Shown here one piece after another: positions 21,766-33,164 of a stretch of DNA of 64,000 nt (position 1 is the stretch's first letter; each line of letters starts with the position of its first letter). Made by a program: the position numbers and the translations under genes. The notes under the pieces are model-generated. The model was given only the letters and a program-made list of their open reading frames with translations. It was not told the DNA's origin and made no database searches. The DNA is from Anisodus tanguticus (lineage: Eukaryota; Streptophyta; Magnoliopsida; Solanales; Solanaceae). The DNA is taken from NCBI GenBank assembly GCA_034509755.1, contig CM067550.1, positions 3,341,001-3,405,000 on the forward strand. The letters are read 5' to 3'.

Positions 21766-23460
21766 TTCAATCTCCGGCCCCTTGCTTCATGCCACGACAA
21801 ACTCAGTCCCCTCTCCATCAACCGCCATCATTTAACCAAGATTTCTTATTTTCCCAACTCAAACCGAGATTAATAAGGCTGAGCTTGATAACAAAAATAT
21901 TTTCAATGTAACTTAAAAACGCAAGCTATAAGAAAGTGCAGTGAGTGTGTGAGCAAATTGAATAAGACATGCAACAATGAGCAACCACATTCCAAATACC
22001 CAAGATCCGGATCCCTAATTCCCCAACCTGAATGATGATCCGACCCAAATCCGAACTTCAGTCATGAGAAAATGACGAGAGACTAGCATTAAATTGCTTC
22101 CATAGTCTAATTTTGGTACTTTGTGTAAAGCGGTGGTAAAAGTTGTCTTATTTATATCCTAAAAGCCATGTAGTGTTCCTCTTTTATTTTCTTATAATTT
22201 ATGAATCTTTTAGATCATGCACTAAAGATTTCTTTTTCACCAAACTGAAATTCATACGAGAAAATGTTAGATTATGATCTAAAAATTTGTAACATATTCA
22301 AATAGGGATAAAATCTAAATGATAGTTTAAAATAAATATTTGTGTAAATCGGCTTCTGAATATTAGTTCTGACTTAACTAGGCCCAAATGCATCGGCCCG
22401 TAGAAATATCCAATATGGGTTAATTATCCAAGTCCAATTGCATGAATGAAGTAAACCCCAACTTCATTTGGATTGGACTATTTACTTGGGATTTCATATA
22501 TTAAGTTCATGACTATATTCAAGGCCCATTTGGATGTCATGCTAGTCCAGGACCCAGACATGTCATGTATTTATTTTTAAAAGTAAAATTGGATAAGATT
22601 ACTTTAGGTGGTGTTGTGTGTCCAGTAATATTGAAGACATAATATAAGTGTCCAAATGACATGTTCTTGAAGTCTTGTCACTGATTAAATATAATTAATT
22701 TTCTCCTTAATTATACTGGGTATATTTTTATTGCTTATTTAAGTTAGCTCTTAATAGACTATCTAAACCCATCATGGTCCTTAGACACCATTGATGGAAA
22801 GGCTATTTGGTTAGTGGGAGCCCGTCATTTTAAAAGGTAGATAGCGAAAAAGTGAGTGGTGACCGTTGAGTTCCACATTGATGATGGGATGTGATTTGGT
22901 CTTCTTTTATGTTTTGACGATTCTCATCTAACGAGCTATTTTTTTGGATTGAGTTAAACTCAATATAATTTTTGCATTGTTTCTCTTAGTTTGCACAACG
23001 TTTGATGATTTTGATTGTTTTCTCTTCCCTTTTAAGGTGTTTACATAGTAAAAACGTGAAATATAAAAGTTAGCATGTAAACTAATAAACCGTGAGAAAA
23101 TCATTATTTTGAATTATTCTTGATAATACATTTTGAATTACGTTTTTCAACGTTATTGGTCATTTACTTCTTCAAGCCTATATTTCTCAAATACGAGACC
23201 TTGGGAAAGTTTTGCTTGTTGAATAAATTAATTTTACGAAAATTTATACTACAATACTAGCATTCCTTTTTAGCGTAACACATTAAAAGGGAAAATCTAC
23301 ATAAATATAGGTGGAGATACAACTAGAAAGGTCAAAAGTGCCCATTTATAAACAACTTTTTCAGAGTTTAGCGCAAAATCAGTAAATGAAATCCAATTGG
23401 AGGGCAACTGAATTAATTCTAATTTCCATGCTAAGAGAAAATTTCGAACTTTGTGACCTT
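21766..23460. other. intergenic with a degenerate TRIM-like remnant
   Basis: No gene is recognisable. At about 22880-22985 there is a decayed copy of the window's TRIM family: a CCACATTGATG block, then GAGCTATTTTTTTGGATTGAG and TTTTTGCATTG. Confidence 0.45.
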
Positions 23461-23464
23461 TTCT

Positions 23465-23487
23465 CCCCCCCCCCCCCCCCCCCCCCC
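23465..23487 (+). repeat. 23-base cytosine homopolymer
   Basis: An uninterrupted run of 23 C follows TTCT and is followed by AAAAATG. It is striking in this AT-rich background and its length is prone to assembly error. Confidence 0.9.
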
Positions 23488-23520
23488 AAAAATGCCACTT
23501 TTATAAATTAGATTGTTAAT

Positions 23521-23787
23521 CCCTTCGTCTCAAATTATTTATTGGATTTACTAAAAATAGTTACCTTAAATTATTTATTATTTTAAAAGCTTAAGTTATA
23601 ATTTTCTCTATTTTATCCTTTATCATTAATGAAAATGACACATAAATAAAGTAAATATTTAATGGAGAGAGATTATAACTTATACATAAATAAGGATAAA
23701 GTAGATCAAATACTCCTTCTAATTAATATTTCTTAAGAAACGTATAAACTAAAAAAATAATAAATAATTTGAGACGGATGGAGTAAA
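23521..23787. mobile_element. Stowaway-like MITE
   Basis: The left end CCTTCGTCTCAAATTATTTA pairs with the right end TAAATAATTTGAGACGGATGG. This is the classic CTCCGTCTCAAA terminal inverted repeat of plant Stowaway (Tc1/mariner) MITEs. The interior is AT-rich. A diverged copy lies at 30.0-30.3 kb. Confidence 0.7.
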
Positions 23788-24904
23788 AACTAATTTAAGA
23801 TGTTATCTTCACTAATATTTAAAAAATTAAACTAACACAAAATGAAAAGGGAAGAAACCAATTTCATAACATATTACTCTATTAAAATGTTGTTTTATAT
23901 TAAATGTAACTGATTATAGGAGATCATTTCTTCGTTTAATATGTTATCTTGATATGTGTAGCTATCGTTATGACTTTCAGATTTTTTGTACTTGTGCATA
24001 GTGGGAGACAACAAATTGAGTTGTGGGCCCCATATAATGGGACCTTTTAACTATCAACAAATATTTTTCATCTTCTCATTTTATATGATATTAATACTAT
24101 TATATAAAAAATAATACATTTTTAATTATGTTTATTTCAAATTTTATGTATTTATAATTTTACAGTTTTTATATTTGGTTTAATTTTTATATATAAAAAT
24201 ATATTTTTGAATTTACATAGCACAATTTGAAGTGTTGAAATCACAAGCATCATAATTGAATACTTTTAAATATATTTATTTCCGTCCAATTAAAACGTCC
24301 ACGCTATATTAAATCAAGTTTCCTAGAATTTTGAATTGCCTACGTTAAAAATTTATCGATACGTCGAAAATTTAATTATCTTTGGAATATTTTTTCGTTT
24401 CAAAGCCGCATAAATATACCATACTTTTATCTTTACAAATTTAAAATAAATTGTATTTGCTCTTAAACCTATAGTGATTTTAAAAAAGTATCCTTGTGAT
24501 AATTCCAACCTTACTTCAATTCTTTACTCGTATTTGTTATTATGAAAAATGAATGTCAAATAAAGACATTCCTAGAAGAAGTTAATAATTTATTTTCGAG
24601 CAAAAAGACAATTAAACTTTTGATAATAACATTTGAGTTGTGACCTCTTTACAGTTTACACTTTACACTATGAAAACACGTAATGCGTGACATAATTTAT
24701 GAGTGTGGATCCCATGAAAGGGTAAGTACCCTTATGTGGGATTCACTCTAGTGTGAAAGGATTCTCACTTGTTCTTTATTTTCAAATGAAATGAAAATTT
24801 AGTAATTTTTGCACAATTATGTATTCTGTTGTGGTGACATGTGAATAATTAATACGAAAAATTACAGTAAGTGATTTTTTTAATGGTATGTATTAACGTG
24901 TACG
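23788..24904. other. intergenic, no gene recognised
   Basis: The sequence is AT-rich with no supportable feature. Confidence 0.5.
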
Positions 24905-26128
24905 TAACTATTACCATAATTAGAATATATTTTACATATTATGTAATATTTATTGATGTATAATTATGGTAAATATAGGATCCCTATTGTACTAGAATTC
25001 CACATTGTACACTATATATATTGATATTAATAAGAAAGACTCTCGAAGGGGGAGAATACATTCTCACGTGATATCAGAAGCTAAACCTTACTTTCTTTTC
25101 TCAGCCGCCACAGCCCCTCGATTTCTGCGATTGTTTTCAGAGAAAACAATCAACTTTTCTGTGTTCTATTCTCTGCCGTGTCATGTGTCTCTTTGCCCGA
25201 GAAACAAGAAAAGCAAAAAAAACTTTGTCCACTTCCTTTGTTTTCCTTTACTGCCCGGGAAACAATAAGACTGTTTTTTCTGCCCTTTAGGAACAACATT
25301 TTTTTGTTTTGTTTCCCTTCACCAAATTCCCCTATTGTCAAAGCAAAACCCTTTGTCTGTTGTTTTGTTTTCTCTTGTCAGAAGTTTGCCATATTTTTGT
25401 TCTCTTTTACCGTTCCTCGAGAACAATCAGAAGTGTATATATATATATATTCATGGCACCGTCGACACAGCACTGCCCAACATCAGGGACTTGCAGTCAA
25501 AAGTCGCGGCCCAACAACAGTTGGGGCTACAGCCGCGGCCCAACCTATGACAGTCTAACAGCCCAAGTTTTGGAAATCAATTTTGGGCTCAATTCCAGGC
25601 AGCCTACCAATCCGTCCCAGGCCTGTCAATGGGCCACAGTAATCCGGCCATATTTCTTGGAGCCCAGCAGTCCGCTACAGGCCTCTCCCAATCCGATTTG
25701 GGCCCGGCTTTCGCCACATTGACTCATCGACAACCCGATAATGCATGGTATATGAATACAGGCGCCACGTCTCACCTCACCAACAATTCTGGTAATATTT
25801 CTCAACTGCGAAGTTTAAATACTCCACAATCTAGTATGGTTGGAACTTGGAAGCGGTCATCGCATTCCAATTCAAGGGATTGGCCACACACTAACCCCGC
25901 CACCGCATCCCCACTTCTCCCTGAATAACGTCATATATGCTCCTAACATTATCAAAAACCTAATCTTCGTTAGGAAATTTGACATTGATAATTATGTATC
26001 AATTAATTTTGACCCTTTGGATTTTGGCCACACACCAACCCTACCACCGCATCCCCACGCGTTCATCATCTACTCGTGCTCCATTTCCAATGCGCAGGTC
26101 TACCTCCCAAGGTACAACATTTCTGCGG
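24905..26128 (+). mobile_element. Copia retrotransposon 5' remnant (LTR, leader, gag-pol start)
   Basis: An LTR-like segment (about 24905-25060) is followed by GTGATATCAGAAGC, a decayed Met primer-binding site at about 25070. A leader follows and then coding blocks from about 25449. Around 25740-25800 the frame reads AWYMNTGATSHLTNNSGN, the Copia gag-protease junction. From 25920 comes LNNVIYAPNIIKNLIFVRKF, the usual block before integrase. Frames shift repeatedly and no integrase or reverse transcriptase follows. Similarity ends near 26.1 kb, where an opposite-strand Copia fragment begins. Confidence 0.7.
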
Positions 26129-26618
26129 TTAAATACCCAACAGTGGGAGTTACTTGTAGACATATGTGCGAGCCACAAGCGGTATCAAATACCCAACAGT
26201 GGGAGTTACTTGTAGACATATTTATTTCAATGACAAACATACATTGTCCAGTAGAGGTAGAAGCACCTAGTGCTCTGCCTCCTCTTGGAGCCATGTAGTC
26301 CTTCTTTAGAACATGTTGTGGCATTTGTCCCTTTTCGTTCAGCTTACATTTGAAAGGGTATCTCAACAATTCATACTCCATTGTTTGAGATTGTTTTTCA
26401 TAGAGATTCTTCAAGTGTTCTAGCATTTCGTTGGGGCCCATGTTTTCATGTTGCCTATGTAACTCCATAGTCATGGAAGACAACATTACACATTTTGCCA
26501 AGGTAGCATCGTTCAACTGTTTCTGATAAGTCACCTTGTCAAACAGGGCATACTCATCAGAGTTTTCAGCAGGGACTGTGGGGAATACTGTGTCTAACAC
26601 ATACAATTTGTAACTCAT
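26100..26618 (-). pseudogene. Copia gag / gag-protease junction fragment
   Basis: This 172-codon frame carries a typical Copia gag core (AKCVMLSSM then MLEHLKNLYEKQSQT) and runs into the VFDTACGSHI protease-start motif. A 56-bp direct repeat (26131 and 26187) duplicates the protease-start segment, and the frame then ends at the junction with the plus-strand Copia relic. The protein is incomplete. Confidence 0.7.
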
Positions 26619-27254
26619 GTTTGATCGAATGTTCTAAACAGTCGATCTGCGTCCATCGACTTGTCCGACATTGTGGCACCAAGACAGCCTAGCAAGTCAA
26701 CCCCGTTATGAGACTGCAATTATGTATCTAAGTGAGTTTTGCCTTATAGATCAAACATTGTGGTGTAAATACTCATGAAGGTTTATCACCCATTTCTATA
26801 TTTAACATGCATCTATGAAAGAGTCTGAGTCTGAGTCCTCGTAGACTTAGAGCAAATATTGTGGCATAAATACTCATCTCACCGAAAAGGATTTTGCACT
26901 ACAATCAATTATAACGGACGACACGTTCATTTCAAATGAGACTTGTATTAAAATTTTGGAGAACATTTTAATTTTAGGGTTTTAACCAAGATCAACTCTT
27001 TTACGCCATATCCAATATGACATCTTAACATCATGCAAACTAATGACACATATAGTTGGGAATCGTCAACCCAATATGTATGATATAAGATGGTTTAATC
27101 AAACACTGGGTGGCGCCTGCCCAGACAGTTATAGCGGACGCTATTCTAGTAATTTAAATGACAAACAATTTGACATTTAGCACATAAACAATATACTTAT
27201 CAAATATATTGTATAATAATAATCATGGGTTAAACATTCTGAACAATTTTTTTC

Positions 27255-27505
27255 CGACCTTTGGGGCCGCGACGCTAATCACTAAGGTCGCGACGCTCCA
27301 CCATGGGGTTGCGGCGCTTGCAAGGCAGAAACCTTCGGCTTGTATTAGGGTCGCGGCGCTTCACCATGGGGTCGCGACGCCTAATGTCCAGAAAGTCCGA
27401 AACTTAAAAAATGAAGCATTAGGGCTGCGACGCTCCACCATGTAGCCGCGACGCTTCCGTAAAACCCTAGCAAGCGCTACGACGCCCTACCATAGGGCCA
27501 CGACG
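27255..27505. repeat. CpG-rich GTCGCGACGC-type repeat cluster
   Basis: At least eight variants of (G)TCGCGACGC / GGTCGCGGCGC / GCCGCGACGC occur in 250 bp. Several are coupled to CTCCACCATGGGG (27296, 27359 region). The array lies in the untranslated leader of the minus-strand Copia element. Related motifs (GGCGTCGCGGCCCTAGGG) are repeated in its LTR. Confidence 0.75.
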
Positions 27506-27890
27506 CCGACGTCCTGACAAAACGTTTATGTGTTGATTCTTAAAATCGTTCGAGCCCTAAATCCAATTTAAGGATCAAATCACAGGTCATTTATCATCAC
27601 CCACCATTATCAATAACGCCCATATCGACCATCATCCATTCTTACTCGTTCTTAGCCATGCACCGTGCAATGAGCCGGATAACGCACTTTGTCTTAGTTC
27701 GAGTTAGAGCGGAATGACTTCCTCGAGTTAGCGTAGGAGATAATTTAGGGTGATATTAAAGGTCAACATTTGTTCAAGACATGTAGGATTTCAAGAAACC
27801 TCGTTTTAATCTAATTTTATGTTTAACTCATATTATTACTTTATTCAATTATTATATAATCATTGAACCAACCTGAGCTCTTGATACCAA

Positions 27891-29533
27891 TGTAGGATTG
27901 TTGGGTACAAAGCATATAAGTAAGGCACATCGGAAGTTGTAAAAAAAATTATTCTTACTTACCCCAACAATAATTCTGGTATGGTTATACAATAATGAAA
28001 TTTGTAATATAAAACATATACTTACAAGTTGTAAAATCTGGAGTCTTTTTCTACTGTTAGGTGCACACGCGATTGCCCTTCCAATTGCAAGCTCCAAGCT
28101 TCAATGTACTTCTCCTTCGGAAAGCTAGGAAATTCGGCAAAGGTTAGAGAGAGTATTTTATTCTAAGTCTCTAAGGCTTAGAATGTTATTCTGAAAATTG
28201 ATGTAGTATAATGAAAGTGAATGCCTCTATTTATAGTTAAAAATTAGGTCAAAAAATTGGATTAAGGTTTGACCTTGGGCGTGGCCCAAAATCGACGTAG
28301 AGGCGTCGCGGCCCTAGGGTATAGGCGTCGTGGCGCTTGATGAATTTCTGCACTGTGTTGCGGCCTTAGGGTATAGGCATCGCGGCGCTCGATGTGCAGT
28401 TGCACTGTCTCGATTTAATTTTCGTGCATTCTTAATAAAATCCAAAATCCAATTTTGACTTAATTAATGTAATCATTATTCATCTAAATGTCTCGATTCC
28501 AAATCGAACATTTTAATTACTCTCTCAATACATCATTAGATCGAAACAGACAATCGACATAGTGTGACCCTGCAGGCCTTCTCATATTGACATTAATCAA
28601 ATTAAGGTCTACGCGGAACTCCTAGACGACGCCGAAAGACGAACTCAATATGTGAAGTACGTTTACGCGAATTCAGTAAACTTAACCTTTATGTAGTAAG
28701 ATAAAATCCTTTCATTCACGACACACCCGATCAAGCTTAGGATTTGTCAAGTGTCTATCCAAATGGCTTAATCATTGTATCTCATCTATATTAATCGACG
28801 ACTAGACCATATTCATATGTCTATTGCGTTGGCCAACGACTTAGTCAACCTAATATCACTGAGAATCCGAGTGTTCTCTCGAACATACATTCGAGGAATG
28901 AATCCTAATCTTGGCTCAACTACCACCTTCAATCCACATCGTAATGTACCCAATACAAGCCGTATCTCAACCTACAAGGCATTTGAGCTTAGGACGGGAT
29001 CAAAGTACATTACTTTGTAGAAGGCGCGTATTGACCTCAAGTCTAAGGACTTCTATCTCCCACACGCTGATCATACGTTAGACAAGTATAACAAACAGTA
29101 TATCAGCATGGTATACCAATACTTCCAAAGTATCCATGTGTCCATCACGAGTAACCATTATTCGTTACCAATACTTCCAAAGTATCCATGTGTCCATCAC
29201 GAGTAACCATTATTCGTAGCAGGTGAGACATACTACATCCTCTAAGGATGTGATGCATACCACATGTCGACTTATCACACATCATCGATATCTCATTCTC
29301 GATGATCATTAGTCGAGACTATTTTAAGAGTTACGCTCTATCATAAAATATCTCACTCTATTAATGACAACGTAAGCTCAAGGGATGCACATTAATGAAT
29401 AATTACAAACAATCAAATACTAATTCAATAATTGCAAATGCCAAAATATTAATCTCCATTAATAATAATATGAATGTGTATAAAGTACATTTGTCCTAAT
29501 ACAAATTATTTTTATGACATAAATATACTTTCA
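27891..29533 (-). repeat. 1643-bp LTR of the minus-strand Copia element
   Basis: It is bounded by TG...CA on either strand and abuts the primer-binding site on the left. It contains CpG-rich motifs at 28265-28395 and a two-copy tandem repeat at 29114-29217. Only one LTR is present, so no target duplication can be tested. Confidence 0.72.
29114..29217. repeat. tandem repeat, 2 x 52 bp
   Basis: The unit starts TACCAATACTTCCAAAGTAT at 29114 and again at 29166 and ends CATTATTCGT. The two copies are essentially identical and lie inside the 1.64-kb LTR. Confidence 0.85.
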
Positions 29534-30008
29534 ATAACCACAAGTCTCAAAAATCTTATAGCTACATAAATATTATGATTTTTTTAATTATTTTTTAAAA
29601 ATAATTTATATCGAGTAAAACTACAACAAATGAATTTAAACTCCAGGTGTAATTTTTTGGAAGAACTCATTGGAGGACAACTGAAAATTCCCGACTTATG
29701 CGGAAAATTCAAAGTGTTTTTATCCCTTTTTACTGCCAAAAAACTCAGAAATTTGAAATTCCCGGCTTTTAGAACTTTGGTCAACAGGCACGTCATTACG
29801 CACCAAAAGTCGAAACTGACACTTGTCATAAGTCATACTTACTCCGTCCTAAAAATATTATCTTGATTTGACTTGATATGAATTTTTTTTTTAAAAAAAA
29901 AACTTTTGAAATATGTAATTCAAAACAAGTCTTATATATTTGTGTGATGATAAATAATCTCATAAAGTTAAATTATTTTAAAATATATAAAGGTATCAAT
30001 AAACTAAT
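29534..30008. other. intergenic, no gene recognised
   Basis: The sequence is AT-rich. Short frames overlap on both strands without domains. Confidence 0.45.
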
Positions 30009-30290
30009 AATCCTTCTGTTTCAAATTATTTGTCGTGCCTACTAAAAATAATTGTCTCAAAATATATCATTTTTAGAAGTTCAAGGCATAATTAATTATT
30101 TTTTCTCCATTTTACCCTTTGTCATTAATGAAGATGACACGTAAATATAATAAATATTTAATTGAGAGAGATTATACCTTAGACATAAATAAGCGTAAAG
30201 TAGGTCAAATATCACTCCTAATAAATATTTCTTAAGGGGCATGTAAACTAAAAATATGATAAATAATTTGAGACAGAAGAAATAAAAAAA
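30009..30290. mobile_element. Stowaway-like MITE, diverged copy
   Basis: It runs from TTCTGTTTCAAATTATTTGTC to ATAAATAATTTGAGACAG and aligns throughout with the copy at 23.5-23.8 kb. Shared interior landmarks include CATTTTACCCTTTGTCATTA and GAGAGAGATTATA. Confidence 0.6.
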
Positions 30291-31494
30291 AGTAATACAA
30301 TTTTTTTGAGACGGATAGAGTATTTCCATAGCCACTAGCCAGAACCATTTTCTGGGACATTTTGTTTAGCTCCTATAAATTAGACTTGGCTTCAAAAATT
30401 AATCTCCTTCATTTCTGCCAAGTACTTTTGTAAAATTGATCAAAGACTAACTTTAAAAAGAAACTAAAATGAACCAAATGCAAAAGCTATCACTAAGGAA
30501 ATAATTTACCTACCTTCAATGTTTATATCAAACTACTTAAATATACTATGATTAGTGATAAATAAAGTAAAAATATCTCTAATAAACATATATAATAAAA
30601 TATTTTAATAAATTTATTAAATTGATGTAAACACTTTCTTAACATTGACAGGTCCTTGGGACATGTGCAATGTAGAGGACAAGTTGATGTTATGGGACCA
30701 TATAATGATGTATTTTTACCTAAACAACAATAATTCTCTTTTTAGGCTATTCTGTTTCATTTTATATGATATTAATATTATTTTGAAATTTATTACTAAT
30801 ATTATTCTTTTAGTTTCAATTTATTTGTCGATAGTCTATTGAAAACAATTTTTCTATCTCTCATGATAGGGATAATGTTTGAGTACACTCTATCCTCCCC
30901 AAATTGTATTTGTGAGATTACTTTGAGTATGTCATTGTTTCAATTAGTTTGTCTTACTTTTCTTTTTAATCTATTCTAAAAAGTATGTCTTTGCTAATTT
31001 GACAACTATTTAATTTCAATATCCATGTGACATATTTAAGACAATAAAATTAAAGAATATTTTAATATATTATACACATTTTTTAATTTAAGATCACAAG
31101 ACTTAATTTTTTTAATTCTTTTAAACTTCTTGTCATGTCAAACTAAGAAAAACGAAAGGAAATATTTCTTTAATAATTTATATACTTTTGATGTTTACCT
31201 AAGATAACTTAAATATTATATGGTTAGTGATGTTTTTATTACACTATCATGAAACTAGAACAAGTTTTTTTTCATAATGTAATTTTTTTAATTGCAATTT
31301 TACTATGTAATTTTCAACTTTTGAACAACACCTCAAAGTTGCAATTTTGACAATTGTATTTTTATTACAAAAAAATCATGTCTATTAAATAATATAAGAG
31401 GCACAAAACAACATTGTGATGTTTTTATTACACTATCTTGTTTAATTATTAAGTTTTTTTAATATATATGTTATTTTTAAATTAAGTGCAAAAA
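30291..31494. other. intergenic, no gene recognised
   Basis: AT-rich sequence with MITE-like scraps (for example around 30960) but nothing that can be bounded. Confidence 0.45.
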
Positions 31495-31697
31495 AAAAAT
31501 GCCTGGAATCCCGATCCCGACCCATTACTGTCCCGACCCGATTCCGACGTGACCGGGGCGGGACTTCGGCAAATCACGCCTATCCCGATCCCGCCTGACC
31601 CGACCCAATCCGATCCGATCCCCCTTTTCCCCCGCCCCGACCCGATCCCGCCAAATTCGGCCCGCCGGTCCCAAGCCCGGCCTACTGGCCACCCCTA
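31495..31697. mobile_element. one end of a hAT-like element
   Basis: This is a dense block of CCCGACCC/CCCGATCC motifs ending GGCCACCCCTA. Read inward, that gives the TAGGGGTGGCC terminus common in plant hAT elements. The other end is not found, so only a fragment is supported. The apparent proline-rich reading frame here is a by-product of the motif repeats. Confidence 0.5.
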
Positions 31698-31802
31698 GCG
31701 GCACATATTTTATGAGTGGATCCTACAAATAAATACTTTGTCAAGCGTGAAAGAGTTATCACTTTGTCTTTTATTTGGTACGACCTAAAATATTTTTTTT
31801 AA

Positions 31803-31826
31803 ATATATATATATATATATATATTT
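31803..31826. repeat. (AT)n microsatellite
   Basis: About 11-12 uninterrupted AT units. Confidence 0.85.
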
Positions 31827-31831
31827 AATTA

Positions 31832-32247
31832 CACTAAATATTTTGAAAAATATTTTTCTCAAAATAGAAGAAAATGTTTTTCTCAAAGTATTATGGAAAA
31901 ATATTTTCCCCACCAATAAGAACACACTAACGCATCCCAATCTACCTCACTATTCAGATACCCTTTAATTATTGCCTACCCCATCCCAGCTATCCCCTAC
32001 CCGCGCACCCCCCCTCCTCCACCACGAAACCCCCACGTAACCTCTTGATGACTCGTCTACCCCACCTTCCATCACCAGAAGTTGCACTACTAATTTAAAA
32101 AAATTATAGTGTTTTATTTGAATACATGCATATGCTGATAAAATGACATTTTTAACTTGCGTACTAAAAATAAGAAAATAAATAATAAAATTACTTATTC
32201 CATAAAAAAAAATCTTTAAAAATATTTTCATCGTACGAAACCCACCC
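31832..32247. mobile_element. third, diverged copy of the GGGTGTGTTTGG MITE family
   Basis: It shares the C-rich core (31975-32035) with the 14.9-15.3 kb MITE, followed by AGAAGTTGCACT, ATAGTGTTTTATTTGAATAC and AAAATGACATTTTTAACTTG. The right end is CGTACGAAACCCACCC. The left terminus is not clear. Confidence 0.55.
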
Positions 32248-32369
32248 TTAGACAATTATATTTTCAAGTATGTTTTCTTCCACTTTCTGAGTGAGGCAAT
32301 GAATTTCTAATTCATATTCAAAGGTCAAAATCTTGTTATTAAAGAAAAAACAGGTCCCTCTTGAAATAT

Positions 32370-32916
32370 TTCAGAAGGAAGATTAGAAGAGAGAAGGGGG
32401 AACATGTGGCTTTTGGGTTGTTCTAGAACAAGGGAGATAGAGGCGAATTTAATATTTAGAGTTAGTGAGTTTAAAATAATGTAATTTGTTACTTCTTTTC
32501 TTTCATTTTAATGGTTGTTTTAAATTTTTTCACGCTTCAAAATAATAAATATAAATATAAAATACTAAGTTATCTTATTTAATAAAGGTAGATCGATTTC
32601 TTCTTATTAAATATTATGTCATTAAGGATATAGTCGAAGATAATTACCAACTTTAATTTATTTTAAAGCAAGTTTTTTTTAAAGCTAAAATGAGTATTAA
32701 TTTAGACGAATGAAGTACATTTTATATTATTAAGATGTTATTTGCATGTGTCTAAATGGTTCATATCGAAAGTATTGAGACCATGTTATAAATTTTTTAA
32801 GGAAAATTAGAAACAAATGAAAAAGAGAGGGAACATAAGAGCTTTTGGGTAGTTCTAAAACATGTGAGGTAGATATGAATTCAATGTTTAGAGTGAACGA
32901 TTTCATAATGAATGAA
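32370..32916 (+). repeat. diverged direct repeat (two ~110-bp copies)
   Basis: A block with GAGAGAAGGGGGAACATG, CTTTTGGGTTGTTCTA and ATTTAGAGT at about 32380-32470 recurs diverged at about 32820-32905. A shorter duplication, ACGATTTCATAATGAATG, lies at about 32898 and 32975. Confidence 0.5.
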
Positions 32917-33164
32917 AATTATTGATTATTTCAATATGCACATGTGATCAAGTTAAAAGTACTAAGTTCACTTAAACGATTTCATAATGAATGAAAACCA
33001 TTTTATGTAATTTTATCAATTATAATTCTTTATCTCATTTCCTCGTACTTTTTGAAGTGGTTCAATTATATTTCAGAAATACTTGTATTGTACTTATTTG
33101 TATAATCAAGCAAAGAGCTTATACAAGTTGGTCGGTCGCAACTCCCGCCAAAGGCAAATTTAGT

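Larger units (their letters stand above)
26100..29533 (-). mobile_element. Copia-type retrotransposon, 5' half only (minus strand)
   Basis: A 1643-bp LTR (27891-29533; TGAAAGTATATTTATG to CAATCCTACA on the minus strand) is followed by TTGGTATCAAGAGCTC as primer-binding site (about 27890-27875). A ~1.25-kb leader and a gag frame (26618-26100) come next. The gag includes LNDATLAKCVMLSSM, HENMGPNEMLEHLKNLYE and SHCWVFDTACGSHI. The element breaks off at about 26.1 kb and lacks pol and a second LTR. Confidence 0.72.

Noticed and set aside
25178..25558. 126-codon hydrophobic/aromatic frame as a membrane protein
   Set aside because: It lies in the untranslated leader between a Copia primer-binding site and the gag-like frame, and overlaps two other open frames.
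31486..31698. Pro/Asp-rich 70-codon frame
   Set aside because: It is a translation of CCCGACCC-type repeats at a transposon end.
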